A DNA stretch of 64,000 bases from CAVTPD01 sp963736575 (GCA_963736575.1 CAVTPD010000001.1:1736001-1800000), one strand, 5' to 3'; shown: positions 27,141-35,480, counted from the first letter of the stretch. Program-made: numbers and translations. The notes: generated from the letters alone by a model not told the origin.

Positions 27141-27171
27141 TTGCAAATAAGATTAAGTCGCCTTACCTTTG
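27141..27171 (+). promoter_or_regulatory. promoter of tRNA-Asp
   Basis: TTG at 27141-27143, a 20-nt spacer and TACCTTTG at 27164-27171 match the Bacteroidota consensus in both boxes. The tRNA begins 46 nt downstream. Confidence 0.75.
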
Positions 27172-27217
27172 CATCGCAATTCGGGGTTAGCGGAAACAAA
27201 AACAACGAAAAACGCAC

Positions 27218-27291
27218 GGTTTGGTAGTTCAGCTGGTTAGAATGCCTGCCTGTCACGCAGGAGGTCGCGGGTTCGAATCCCGTCCAGACCG
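27218..27291 (+). tRNA. trnD: tRNA-Asp (GTC)
   Basis: The 74-nt gene folds as a standard cloverleaf. The acceptor arms GGTTTGG and CCAGACC pair with one G-U, and the discriminator base is G27291. The anticodon stem CCTGC/GCAGG holds the loop CTGTCAC with anticodon GTC at 27252-27254. The T loop is GTTCGAATC. CCA is not encoded. It has its own promoter and a strong terminator. Its 3' part is duplicated 339-346 nt downstream. Confidence 0.97.
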
Positions 27292-27542
27292 CAGAAAAGC
27301 TTCTCAGAAATGGGAAGCTTTTTTTGTTTAATCACATTCCACTTTTATTATGTTTTTTATCTATATCCTCTATTCTGAAAGTAAAAACAGCTACTACACC
27401 GGTTATTCTGAAGATCCTCAACGAAGATTAGGTTACCATAATCAAGGTTCTACTACTTCTACTAAGTCCGGAATCCCTTGGAAAATTGTTTACACAGAAA
27501 CTTTTAACACTAAATCAGAAGCTATCAAGCGTGAGAGATTCA
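27259..27542 (+). repeat. direct repeat copy 1: tRNA-Asp 3' end, terminator, GIY-YIG ORF
   Basis: This segment and 27598-27888 are near-identical over the tRNA 3' part, the terminator, the spacer and about 195 nt of ORF. Offsets are 339 nt at the start and 346 nt after the T-arm, where 13 nt are replaced by 20 nt in copy 2. Similarity ends inside the two ORFs. Confidence 0.9.
27295..27325 (+). terminator. terminator of tRNA-Asp
   Basis: Arms AAAAGCTTC and GAAGCTTTT form a perfect 9-bp stem with a 10-nt loop, followed by a T-run. It is duplicated at 27641-27671. Confidence 0.85.
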
Positions 27543-27598
27543 TTAAAAGAATGAAAAGTAGAGTCTTTATCGAGAAACTAATTAATTCAAAAAACTAA
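27350..27598 (+). CDS. GIY-YIG nuclease-family protein, copy 1
   Basis: An 82-residue stand-alone GIY-YIG domain (UvrC N-terminal/YhbQ type). VYILYS-like FIYILYS and YYTGYSEDPQRRL carry the two signature tyrosine motifs and the catalytic arginine. SEAIKRERFIKRMKSR supplies the family's C-terminal E-x-x-I/F-K helix. No DNA-binding domain is attached. It starts 58 nt downstream of tRNA-Asp and its stop codon abuts a relic of the tRNA 3' end. This arrangement, repeated in tandem, suggests a tRNA-linked mobile or duplicating module. Biochemical activity is inferred from the fold. Confidence 0.88.
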   Translation: MFFIYILYSESKNSYYTGYSEDPQRRLGYHNQGSTTSTKSGIPWKIVYTETFNTKSEAIKRERFIKRMKSRVFIEKLINSKN

Positions 27599-27640
27599 GG
27601 AGGTCGCGGATTTCCCGAAACTTCGGGATCCAGACCGCAG
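27598..27640 (+). pseudogene. relic of the tRNA-Asp 3' end interrupted by a palindrome
   Basis: AGGAGGTCGCGG (27598-27609) and CCAGACCGCAG (27630-27640) repeat the tRNA-Asp variable region/T-stem and acceptor 3' strand. Between them the T-loop is replaced by a palindrome with arms TCCCGAA and TTCGGGA (27613-27628). No complete tRNA can form. Confidence 0.85.
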
Positions 27641-27671
27641 AAAAGCTTCTCAGAAATGGGAAGCTTTTTTT
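27641..27671 (+). terminator. duplicated terminator hairpin
   Basis: Same stem, loop and T-run as at 27295-27325, carried along in the tandem duplication. It follows only a tRNA relic, so it may now terminate transcription from the first GIY-YIG ORF. Confidence 0.75.
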
Positions 27672-27695
27672 GTTTAATCAGATTCCACTTTTATT

Positions 27696-27902
27696 ATGTT
27701 TTTTGTTTATATCCTCTATTCTGAAAGTAAAAACAGTTATTACACTGGTTATTCCGAAGACCCTCAACGAAGATTAAGTTACCATAATCAGGGTTCTACT
27801 ACTTCTACTAAGGCCGGAATCCCATGGAAGATTGTTTACACAGAAACTTTCAACACTAAATCAGAAGCTCTCAAGCGTGAGAAATTCACAACTATTCAGT
27901 AA
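27696..27902 (+). CDS. GIY-YIG nuclease-family protein, truncated copy 2
   Basis: A 68-residue near-copy of the ORF at 27350, with the same FVYILYS and YYTGYSEDPQRRL motifs and only a few conservative changes in the first 62 residues. The C-terminus is replaced by FTTIQ, so it lacks the final IKRMKSR helix that closes the family fold. It may be a decaying duplicate. The reading frame is otherwise clean, and the differences (for example LSYHN for LGYHN) are mostly mild, so it may have been under selection until recently. Confidence 0.65.
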   Translation: MFFVYILYSESKNSYYTGYSEDPQRRLSYHNQGSTTSTKAGIPWKIVYTETFNTKSEALKREKFTTIQ

Positions 27903-27988
27903 GTATTCTACATTTTCGACTCTCCCAATCATTACATGCAACTATTCTAACTTTTCCTTGTTAACAGAATAACGAAAAAAGTTTTCTT

Positions 27989-28900
27989 ATGTCTTCATTT
28001 ACTTTAAACAACATCACCAGTCAAAAAGGTAAAATTGCTATTGTAACGGGCGCTAATAGTGGTTTAGGTTTCGAAACTACCAAAGCATTAGCTAAAAAAG
28101 ATTTTTTAGTGGTAATGGCGTGTAGAAATCTAGATAAAGCTAAAAAGGCTAAAGCTTTACTTTTAGAAGAAAATCCTTCTGCTAATTTAAATTGTATGGT
28201 TTTGGATTTAGCTGACCTCCAGTCTATTCGTGTTTTTTCAGAAGAATATTTAGTTCAGTATTCGCAATTAGATTTATTAGTAAATAATGCGGGCATAATG
28301 ATGCCTCCCTATTCAACCACAAAAGATGGATTTGAAAGTCAATTTGGAGCAAATTTTTTGGGTCATTTTCTGTTAACAGGCCTTTTGATAGATTGTCTTA
28401 AAAATACCTTAAGCTCTAGGGTGGTTACTTTAAGTAGCCTAGCCCATAACTGGGCCGAGGTATATTTTGATGATCTTAATTTCAAGAAGAGCTACGACAA
28501 ACGATTGTCTTATGGGCAAAGTAAACTTGCTTGTCTTATGTTCGCTTATGAATTAGACCGAAGATTAAAAGCCGCAGGACTAGATATTAAATCTGTAGCC
28601 GCTCATCCAGGTGTATCTACCACTAATCTTACCCGGCATATGCCTAACTGGACCGTAGGACTTATGAATATCTTAGGATCTTTTTTATTTCAGAATCCTG
28701 AAAATGGATCTAAACCAACACTTAGAGCCGCTTTAGATCCTAATGCAGAAGGTGGCGACTATTATGGCCCAGATGGATTTAAAGAACTGAAAGGGGATGC
28801 TGTAAAAGTTACATCCAGCAAAAAATCACATGATGTAGAAACGGCAAAAAAACTTTGGGCGATTTCAGAAGAATTAACAGATATAGATTTTTTGAGTTAA
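27989..28900 (+). CDS. short-chain dehydrogenase/reductase (retinol-dehydrogenase-like)
   Basis: A 303-residue NAD(P)-dependent oxidoreductase of the classical SDR family. TGANSGLG (residues 20-27) binds the cofactor, LVNNAGIM follows strand 4, and SYGQSK provides the catalytic Tyr and Lys after the serine in TLSSLAH. The layout and the PGVSTTNL segment resemble retinol dehydrogenase/WWOX-like bacterial SDRs. There is no close neighbour on either side that would name the substrate. It is a plausible single-gene unit just right of the GIY-YIG module. Confidence 0.9.
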   Translation: MSSFTLNNITSQKGKIAIVTGANSGLGFETTKALAKKDFLVVMACRNLDKAKKAKALLLEENPSANLNCMVLDLADLQSIRVFSEEYLVQYSQLDLLVNNAGIMMPPYSTTKDGFESQFGANFLGHFLLTGLLIDCLKNTLSSRVVTLSSLAHNWAEVYFDDLNFKKSYDKRLSYGQSKLACLMFAYELDRRLKAAGLDIKSVAAHPGVSTTNLTRHMPNWTVGLMNILGSFLFQNPENGSKPTLRAALDPNAEGGDYYGPDGFKELKGDAVKVTSSKKSHDVETAKKLWAISEELTDIDFLS

Positions 28901-29127
28901 AAACAGCTCTATGCTATTGGCTTAGAAAAGGAAAATACCTCCCAATATCTCTACAAAAGCCTTCTTTGTGAAAAGAAATTTGAGCATTAAATGATTTTAT
29001 AAGCTTACGCTTAAACATAGTATATTTTTAGAAGGCACTTTTTGTCAAATTTAAAATTACCTCTTAAATAAAACTTTTTAATGCACGTTTCTGTTAATAA
29101 TATACGTTTAATCTTATCCTATCTAAC

Positions 29128-29865
29128 ATGCTTAAAATAAATACATTAAAAATAATAATCGGTTTTTCCTTAATTATAGCCACAAGTTGCAAAGTTTCTG
29201 AGCCAGAAAAATTTTTCGCTGAAGCAGAAAAAGAAATAACTCCTTATGATGCCATTATAGTCCCCGGATATCCCTTTAACGATGAAATAGGTAATTGGGA
29301 TATTGCCATGAAAGAAAGGATGCATTGGGCTAAGTTTCTATACGATAAAGGAATGACCAAGAACATTATATGCTCTGGTGGAGCAGTTTACACAAAGTAT
29401 GCAGAATGTAAAATAATGAGGCTTTACGCCCTAGAAATGGGTATTCCAGATGAACACATTTTTATGGATTCTACGGCGGAACACAGCACTGAAAATGTTT
29501 ATTATTCTTATTACGTAGCTAAAGCTAATGGATTTAAAAAAATAGCGGTGGCCACAGATGTTTATCAAACTAAAGGTATTGAACATTTTGTGCGTAAGAT
29601 GAAAAAGAAATTAGATGTAGAAATAGATTTAATACCTATTGTAATGGATTCTATAAAAAATAATTCTTTTGTAGATTACAAAATTGATTATTCAAAAGCT
29701 GTTGGATCTCAATTTGTTAACATTACTGAGACACAAAACATGTATTATAGAATAAAAGGAACGCTAGGTTGGAATGTAGATTGGAAAAATCCTCCGTTAG
29801 ATAGTGCTAAATTTGTAGAGGAGAACAGTACTAATTTACAAAAAACAGCCATTAATGACATTTAA
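29128..29865 (+). CDS. YdcF/SanA-family lipoprotein (DUF218)
   Basis: The 245-residue protein has a lipoprotein signal with lipobox IIATSC (Cys21). A DUF218 (ElyC/SanA/YdcF) domain follows: YDAIIVPGYPFND, then ICSGGAVYTKYAECKIMRLYALEMGIP, DSTAEHSTENVYYS and KIAVATDVYQTKG. Family members have been linked to envelope integrity and high-temperature or detergent tolerance in E. coli. The membrane-anchored location fits that role. Its last 11 nt overlap the pentapeptide-repeat gene, so the two are likely translated together. Confidence 0.88.
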   Translation: MLKINTLKIIIGFSLIIATSCKVSEPEKFFAEAEKEITPYDAIIVPGYPFNDEIGNWDIAMKERMHWAKFLYDKGMTKNIICSGGAVYTKYAECKIMRLYALEMGIPDEHIFMDSTAEHSTENVYYSYYVAKANGFKKIAVATDVYQTKGIEHFVRKMKKKLDVEIDLIPIVMDSIKNNSFVDYKIDYSKAVGSQFVNITETQNMYYRIKGTLGWNVDWKNPPLDSAKFVEENSTNLQKTAINDI

Positions 29866-30430
29866 CAAAATCACTGAAGACCAAAACTTCCATAGTATAA
29901 ACTTTTCTGATACCGTCTTAGATTATGGCGAATACAACAACTGTCATTTTAAGAACTGCAACTTTCAGAATGTAGATTTAAGAGATATTATTTTTGAAGA
30001 CTGTGTTATTGAAAGCTGTGATTTCAGCATGGCTAAAAGTAATGGCGTTAGTTTTAAAGAAGTTCATTTTAAAGAATGTAAGTTGTTAGGTTTTCATTTT
30101 GAAGAATGCAACCCTTTCCTCCTATCGTTCAGTTTTGAAAACTGCAACCTCAATTTTTCTTCTTTTTTCGGTCTGAAATTAAAAAAAATACGCTTTATAA
30201 ATTGCCAACTGCACGAAGTGGATTTTACCGAAACCAATTTACAAGAGTCAAATTTTACTAATTGTGATTTTACAGGGGCTTTATTTGGACGTACTCAGTT
30301 ACAAAAAGCAGATTTACGTTCTTCGTTCAACTTTACTATTGACCCAGAAAATAACAGCATAAAAAAAGCCCGCTTTTCAATGAGTGAAATACGCGGACTT
30401 TTAAATAAATACGATATACGAATAGAATAA
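29855..30430 (+). CDS. pentapeptide-repeat protein (McbG/Qnr-like)
   Basis: The 191 residues are built almost wholly of pentapeptide repeats in the A(D/N)Lxx register, for example CHFKNCNFQNVDLRD, CDFSMAKSNGVSFKE and NFTNCDFTGALFGRTQLQKADL. This gives a right-handed beta-helix. A C-terminal SMSEIRGLLNKYDI helix resembles the dimerisation tail of Qnr/McbG proteins, which mimic DNA and protect gyrase. The fold is clear; a gyrase-protecting role is inferred and cannot be confirmed. It starts 11 nt inside the YdcF gene and ends 4 nt from the convergent hydroxylase gene. Confidence 0.88.
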   Translation: MTFNKITEDQNFHSINFSDTVLDYGEYNNCHFKNCNFQNVDLRDIIFEDCVIESCDFSMAKSNGVSFKEVHFKECKLLGFHFEECNPFLLSFSFENCNLNFSSFFGLKLKKIRFINCQLHEVDFTETNLQESNFTNCDFTGALFGRTQLQKADLRSSFNFTIDPENNSIKKARFSMSEIRGLLNKYDIRIE

Positions 30431-30434
30431 ACGC

Positions 30435-31532
30435 TTACCCGTTAACCGATTCCAAAATAGCTTCCGAAGGAGTATTGGCTGTGTTTTTATCAGCCGCTCT
30501 TTCTTTTTCTAAGATTAACTGTGCTTGTAATTGTTTTGCGGTTAAACGTGATCCGTCTGGACTCCATCCTGGAGGTCCAAAAACATACATAAAGGCTTCT
30601 TTAACAGAATTAGAGTTTTTCACATCCGTCCAAATGTCTTTGTATTCATGAGACACAATTACCAATGGATTGTACGAATTTGGTGGATGCATCACTCCAA
30701 ATTTTGGCGCTATGTTCTTTTCGTCTAATTTAATATGCGTACCAAAGATTTTATCGAAGATGTTTAAATAACCACCGTGATTGGTGTCTAAATATTCAAT
30801 ATTAGAAGAATGATGCGCTTGGTGTTGTTTGTGTGTATTCATGAATTTTTCTAAAAATCCTAAATGCGGCATAAACTTAGTATGCAGCTGGAATTGCCAG
30901 AACGATTGAATAGCCAAACAAACCGCTACCATTACGGGGTGAAAACCAATAGCCGGTAACCACAACCAAAACATAGGTTTGTAAAACAAAGTAACCCAAC
31001 CGTTACGGATGGCTGTACCTAAATTAAAGTTATCGGAAGAATGGTGAACAATATGAGCCGCCCAAAGCACACGTACTTCATGACTTAAACGGTGGTACCA
31101 GTAATAATTAAAATCGTCTAGAAATTGACAGATTAAAAACAAATACCACTGAAAACCAAAAGGCACATAGCCAAAAATTATATTGACACGGTGAGAAATA
31201 TCTATTAATGGATTTACTACATCCCCTTGCATGCCTTCAGCAATTGGATTAAAGAAATCATACACAAAGAAAAAGGCTGCTATAGAAGCTATTTTAGTAA
31301 AGGTGGCCAAAACTACCGCCCCAGCTCCCATAGAGACACTAGAAGCAAAATCGTTCCATTGGTAAAGCTCTTTATCGTACTTTAAACTAAGGGCTATTTC
31401 AACAACAATCATGGTGACAAATGCACCAACACCCCAAGGCCATAATGGATTTTGTATATCCAAGTTTTTAACAATTTCCATCCATTCCGGTTTAAGGAAA
31501 AGGCTTTCAAATGTTACTTTTAATTGCTCCAT
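30435..31532 (-). CDS. sterol desaturase/fatty-acid hydroxylase-family membrane protein
   Basis: A 365-residue integral membrane di-iron enzyme with the three histidine clusters of the family: HRLSHE, HIVHHSS and HKQHQAHHSS, plus HPVMVAV and DTNHGG. Four or five hydrophobic segments surround them. The last ~60 residues form a soluble tail. It should hydroxylate or desaturate a lipid chain at the cytoplasmic membrane. It lies at the left end of the pigment locus, 96 nt from the PaaK-like ligase on the same strand, with a promoter-like TAGTTTTG in between. A role in tailoring the pigment is possible but not proven; an unrelated lipid substrate is the alternative. Confidence 0.88.
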   Translation of the reverse strand: MEQLKVTFESLFLKPEWMEIVKNLDIQNPLWPWGVGAFVTMIVVEIALSLKYDKELYQWNDFASSVSMGAGAVVLATFTKIASIAAFFFVYDFFNPIAEGMQGDVVNPLIDISHRVNIIFGYVPFGFQWYLFLICQFLDDFNYYWYHRLSHEVRVLWAAHIVHHSSDNFNLGTAIRNGWVTLFYKPMFWLWLPAIGFHPVMVAVCLAIQSFWQFQLHTKFMPHLGFLEKFMNTHKQHQAHHSSNIEYLDTNHGGYLNIFDKIFGTHIKLDEKNIAPKFGVMHPPNSYNPLVIVSHEYKDIWTDVKNSNSVKEAFMYVFGPPGWSPDGSRLTAKQLQAQLILEKERAADKNTANTPSEAILESVNG

Positions 31533-31550
31533 ATTTTTCTATTTAAACAA

Positions 31551-31558
31551 CAAAACTA
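31551..31558 (-). promoter_or_regulatory. possible -7 element for the hydroxylase gene
   Basis: The minus strand reads TAGTTTTG, matching TAnnTTTG, about 19 nt before the ATG. The -33 box is not clear. Confidence 0.4.
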
Positions 31559-31628
31559 CTAAAATTGATGCTAAAGACCATATTGAAAGCCTTTTTGCTA
31601 TCCATAATCCCATCTACAACCCTTCAGG

Positions 31629-32864
31629 CTAAGAAAAAACTATTTTCTCTGGCTTTCTTTTATCCTGTTGATGGATCATTCCCATGAGTATATCTTTCTC
31701 TAAAAACTTAAAATGTGGTGTCACCCTAATCTTAGATCTAAAGACCGATTTTAAGTGTTTTACCAATTCGTCTGTTTTTATTTCTGAAGGAAGTAATACC
31801 GCTACTTCATCGTTTCCGAATTCATTTTTGCTTACTTCTACTTTATATAAACTAATGCGTTGCGATTCTAAAACTTCAAATATTGCCGGTGGAAAAACGG
31901 TTGTTCCATTAAATTTAATCATCTGCTGTTTTCTACCAACAATAGGCCCTAATCTTGGTGTTTTACTTCCGCAAGCACATTTTTCATAATGAACGTGGCA
32001 TAAATCACCTGTTTTGTACCGAAGTAATGGCATTCCTTCCACTCCTAATGTAGTAACGACTAGTTCGCCCATTTCACCATTTTTCACAGCGTTTCCGGCA
32101 TCATCCACTACTTCTAAATGTAGTATTTCAGGATTTAAATGTCCGCCTTGTCCATACGTGCATTCTGTAAACGCAGCGCCCATTTCGGTAGAAGCATAGG
32201 TAGAAATTAACTGAACATCCCAATCTTGGGTGATTCGTTTTCCTAATTCGTTATAATTTAAATCTATTTGTCTAATGGGTTCTCCAATACAAATAATGGA
32301 CTTAATAGCGCTTGTATTCAAATCTATACCTTGGCTTTTGGCTACTTCAATCAGTTTAACAATAAACGAAGGAATGGCTATTAGAACCGTAGTATTAAAG
32401 CGTAATAAGGTATCTAAATGATTTTGCGGAGATGTTGGCCCTACACGAACGGCGCCGGCTTTCATTTTCTTAATGCCCAAATAATAGGCTAATCCGGCCA
32501 TAAACTGTTTGTCCATGGTTACCATTAATTGGTAAACATCTTCAGACGTTCCGCCAGCTAATTGAAAAGCAGTGGCTTCATTATCGGCCAATCGTTCGGT
32601 ATCTTTTTCGGTTAAATAGAAAGAAACCGGGCTAGATAACGTGCCCGAAGTTGTGATATAATCTACAATCTCCGTTTTAGGCACACATAAAAAAGCTTCG
32701 TTGTATTGCGCTAAATCGTCTTTGGTGGTAAACGGAATTTCAGAAAAGGTAGACTCGGTTATAGTAGTCACTTCAATTCCTTTTTCTTTAAAAATCCGTT
32801 GGTAAAAAGGAGAATGGGCAGCTACATACGTTAACTGCTTATATAATTTAGATGTTTTATCCAT
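31629..32864 (-). CDS. PaaK-like AMP-forming acyl/aryl-CoA ligase
   Basis: The 411-residue protein belongs to the phenylacetate-CoA ligase branch of adenylate-forming enzymes. TTSGTLSSPVSFYLT is the phosphate loop, YASTEMGAAF the A5 region, LRYKTGD the adenylate-binding aspartate motif and GRKQQMIKFNG the hinge. A cysteine pair (CACG) matches the metal site seen in some PaaK proteins. It is slightly shorter than typical PaaK (430-440). It lies 9 nt downstream of the C45 hydrolase gene. With an ammonia lyase in the locus, the likeliest role is activating p-coumarate as polyene starter. That role is inferred. Confidence 0.85.
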   Translation of the reverse strand: MDKTSKLYKQLTYVAAHSPFYQRIFKEKGIEVTTITESTFSEIPFTTKDDLAQYNEAFLCVPKTEIVDYITTSGTLSSPVSFYLTEKDTERLADNEATAFQLAGGTSEDVYQLMVTMDKQFMAGLAYYLGIKKMKAGAVRVGPTSPQNHLDTLLRFNTTVLIAIPSFIVKLIEVAKSQGIDLNTSAIKSIICIGEPIRQIDLNYNELGKRITQDWDVQLISTYASTEMGAAFTECTYGQGGHLNPEILHLEVVDDAGNAVKNGEMGELVVTTLGVEGMPLLRYKTGDLCHVHYEKCACGSKTPRLGPIVGRKQQMIKFNGTTVFPPAIFEVLESQRISLYKVEVSKNEFGNDEVAVLLPSEIKTDELVKHLKSVFRSKIRVTPHFKFLEKDILMGMIHQQDKRKPEKIVFS

Positions 32865-32873
32865 GTAAAAAGA

Positions 32874-34559
32874 TTATTGACAAGCTTCCTGAAGTTCAGA
32901 AACCGTTTTTACTATTTGTATTTCTTCAGCCTTGGAGGCTATTACTTTCGTTAACGACAATTTGTACATTTCTGTAGCCTCGCACGGCTTGTCTTCCGCC
33001 TCGTAATAGCGCCCTAAGTTAAAATAAACTTCATAACTGTTGGGATTAGAAGCGATAAACTTCTCTACATCTGCTTTAGAAAGGTTTAGCTCTGCTCCCA
33101 TCATTACATGCCTAATAATGTCTTTTTTAGTCTCTTTGTAATATTCAAAGCCTTTGTATTCTTCCGAATGAACAAACGCATCTTCTGGAATGGTATGTTT
33201 TTTTTCCGCTTTAATTTGTTGCGGATTTTCAAATGCTTGTTGCACATTATAACACAAAAAAGCACCTAACTGATACGGTGGTGTAGAAATCCATACTTGG
33301 TGCGATTCCGGTTTAAACAATATGGCGTGGTGTGCAATTAACTGATTTAACGACTTGGCGTTTCCGTAGCCTATATTTTCACCATTTAAGCCTGTTTTGT
33401 CTCTTAGTATTTCCCCGGCTTTTTCATAATTCAGTGGTTTTTGATTTTCTAAAGACCGCTTCATTTTATCAAACCGAAATTTAGAATCACTTAACTGAAT
33501 GTTTTTAATGTTTACCGAATCACTCAAAAATTCATCGCTTTGGTAATGATTAGCGCAAACCAACCAATCTTTTTGACTTCTATAAACCCCCATTCTACTT
33601 GGGCTTTTTTCAATTAAAGCGGCATCGTGGTCTTCAGCCGAACCAATTAAAATAGATTCCGAGACAAAGGTTTCACGGCTTTTGGCTAATTCAACCGCTT
33701 CGTCTATGTTTTTACAGTATTGTAAAATCTCTCTGGCAAGCAAAGAAATGGGGGTTTTTGCTTCAAAAGGAATGTCCGATTTAGAGGCGTTGATAGTCAC
33801 CGTTAATCCTTTTTCGTTCATCCCCGAAACCACTCCAGTAAAACCTGCCCAAGAATAAGTGGTAAAACCATACCCTTTATTCGGTTTCAGAAACAAAAAC
33901 AATTTGTCTTTGGCAAACTCGTCGCCCATGTAAAAGTCAAAATTTCTTCCCAACAGCAATTCTCCGTCTTCGGTATAGTCGTCTTTAACAGCAAAAGAAG
34001 TACAACCTACAATACGTAAATCGGTTAATGCGTGCCCAATATCATGTGCGCCGTGGTAGTATAAAATGCGGTAAAACTTGGGGCCAATAAAATCATATTC
34101 ATCGGCAAAGGATAAAGAGATTCCGTAAATTTCTTTTAGATTTTCTTCCGAAATATGTTCATCCATATCTCTATTAAACCATGCTATAAAGAATTGTAAA
34201 AAATGCTGAAAGAACTTACTAGGGATTAATTCATTAATCTGGTTCACAAAACTTACTTCGTGAGAAACTACGGTTTCTTTAGCCAGAACGCCATAAATAA
34301 CACCTCTTTCATAAGGATCTCCTTCTAGATACATTTCCCAAATCCCGTATTGATTCTTTTTAATCCAATTATTGCCCACGCGATAATGATTAGGGCCTAC
34401 TTGTTCGCGTTTAAACGATGCTGGTGTAATTGAATGATCTACGTCTGGAGTAGGAATTCGTACTTTATAAATGAAGATTAAAAACAGAATCAACGCAACT
34501 AATAGTAGTTTGTCTACCGTTAAAAAAAGGGCTTTTATTAATTTCTTAATTATCTTCAC
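32874..34559 (-). CDS. C45-family autoproteolytic acyltransferase/hydrolase
   Basis: This 561-residue protein has an N-terminal membrane anchor (about 14-33) and an Ntn-hydrolase domain of the acyl-CoA:6-aminopenicillanate acyltransferase family. The predicted nucleophile is Cys186 in VGCTSFAV, which would be exposed by self-cleavage in this family. GRNFDFYMGDEF and GLTVTINASKSD are family-like segments. The last ~100 residues include a TPR-like helical tail (EVYFNLGRYYEAEDKPCEATEMYK). It precedes the PaaK-like gene by 9 nt. Similar genes are found in flexirubin-type loci; moving an acyl chain onto the pigment, or hydrolysing one, is a reasonable guess. Its location is periplasmic if the anchor is not inverted. 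Confidence 0.85.
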   Translation of the reverse strand: MKIIKKLIKALFLTVDKLLLVALILFLIFIYKVRIPTPDVDHSITPASFKREQVGPNHYRVGNNWIKKNQYGIWEMYLEGDPYERGVIYGVLAKETVVSHEVSFVNQINELIPSKFFQHFLQFFIAWFNRDMDEHISEENLKEIYGISLSFADEYDFIGPKFYRILYYHGAHDIGHALTDLRIVGCTSFAVKDDYTEDGELLLGRNFDFYMGDEFAKDKLFLFLKPNKGYGFTTYSWAGFTGVVSGMNEKGLTVTINASKSDIPFEAKTPISLLAREILQYCKNIDEAVELAKSRETFVSESILIGSAEDHDAALIEKSPSRMGVYRSQKDWLVCANHYQSDEFLSDSVNIKNIQLSDSKFRFDKMKRSLENQKPLNYEKAGEILRDKTGLNGENIGYGNAKSLNQLIAHHAILFKPESHQVWISTPPYQLGAFLCYNVQQAFENPQQIKAEKKHTIPEDAFVHSEEYKGFEYYKETKKDIIRHVMMGAELNLSKADVEKFIASNPNSYEVYFNLGRYYEAEDKPCEATEMYKLSLTKVIASKAEEIQIVKTVSELQEACQ

Positions 34560-34726
34560 TAGGCTTAATTAGCAGTACGAGACGTTAAATTTAATGATAT
34601 TAGAGAAAAGAACAGCTATAAAGTTTTAAATAGAATCTATTTTAAGCTCTATTAAGAAGCTTCTCTTCAATCTGATTATTTACAATAGTTTTTACTCATC
34701 AATATTTATAAAGGCGGAAGTAATAA

Positions 34727-35350
34727 ATGGCATTGCACAAAATACATTACGTTGACAATTACAGCACTGTAGCGGTATGGCACATTACTGAAACAGAAGC
34801 CGAACTTTTAGTTTTAGCACAACTGAATGCAGCTGAAACAACACGTTACCAAGAGCTAAAAAGAGAAAAAAGAAGAAAAGAATGGTTGGCTACACGGGCA
34901 TTACTAAATGCTGTTTTACAAGATGAAGATGCCAAAATAATATATACTCCTGAAGGAAAACCGGAATTAACATCGGGCAGTAAAATCTCCATTTCTCATA
35001 CCCCCAATTATGCGGCAATAATTATTAATCGGGAAGCAGAAGTTGGCATTGACATACAAGTGCACAAAGACAATATTTTAAAAGCCTGTCATTTGTTTAT
35101 GTCTTATGAGGAATTAGAACAACTACGCCCTAATAACGAATTAGAACAACTGCATTTGTATTGGTGTGCCAAAGAAGCGTTATACAAACTAGCTGCTGAT
35201 ACTAGCCTAAATATTTTTAGCCATATTTCTATTGAACCTTTCGATTTGTTGCACACTAAAAATCTACAAGGTTTAGTTACTCCTTTGGGCTTAAAAGCGG
35301 CATTGGAGTTTGAAATCACCAAAAACTATTATTTGGTCTATACGGTTTGA
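34727..35350 (+). CDS. 4'-phosphopantetheinyl transferase (Sfp type)
   Basis: Activates acyl carrier proteins by adding phosphopantetheine from CoA. The 207-residue protein has the Sfp-type signatures VGIDIQ (106-111) and WCAKEALYK (146-154). An upstream KISISHTPNYAA strand resembles the conserved SxSHxxxxA motif. It is divergent from the C45/PaaK operon. It probably arms the two ACPs of the polyene pathway, although it may also serve other carrier proteins. Promoter signals in the 167-nt divergent gap are weak. Confidence 0.92.
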   Translation: MALHKIHYVDNYSTVAVWHITETEAELLVLAQLNAAETTRYQELKREKRRKEWLATRALLNAVLQDEDAKIIYTPEGKPELTSGSKISISHTPNYAAIIINREAEVGIDIQVHKDNILKACHLFMSYEELEQLRPNNELEQLHLYWCAKEALYKLAADTSLNIFSHISIEPFDLLHTKNLQGLVTPLGLKAALEFEITKNYYLVYTV

Positions 35351-35442
35351 AACACCAAATTCATGATATCTTATTTTGACTGTTAGGAAAATGCCAATAG
35401 ATTCTTTCTTAACAGCCAGAACAAGGTTTAAAGGCCAAATGA

Positions 35443-35463
35443 CGGTTTTAATCACAAAAACCG
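35443..35463. terminator. hairpin between PPTase and GH16 genes
   Basis: Arms CGGTTTT (35443-35449) and AAAACCG (35457-35463) flank a 7-nt loop between two convergent genes. There is no clear U-run, so a terminator role is only likely. Confidence 0.4.
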
Positions 35464-35480
35464 AGAATACTTATTATAAA

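Larger units (their letters stand above)
27598..27888 (+). repeat. direct repeat copy 2 (truncated) of the tRNA/GIY-YIG module
   Basis: Second copy of the unit at 27259-27542, including the tRNA 3' relic, the terminator and most of the GIY-YIG ORF. It diverges from copy 1 after the codons for KREKF. Confidence 0.9.
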
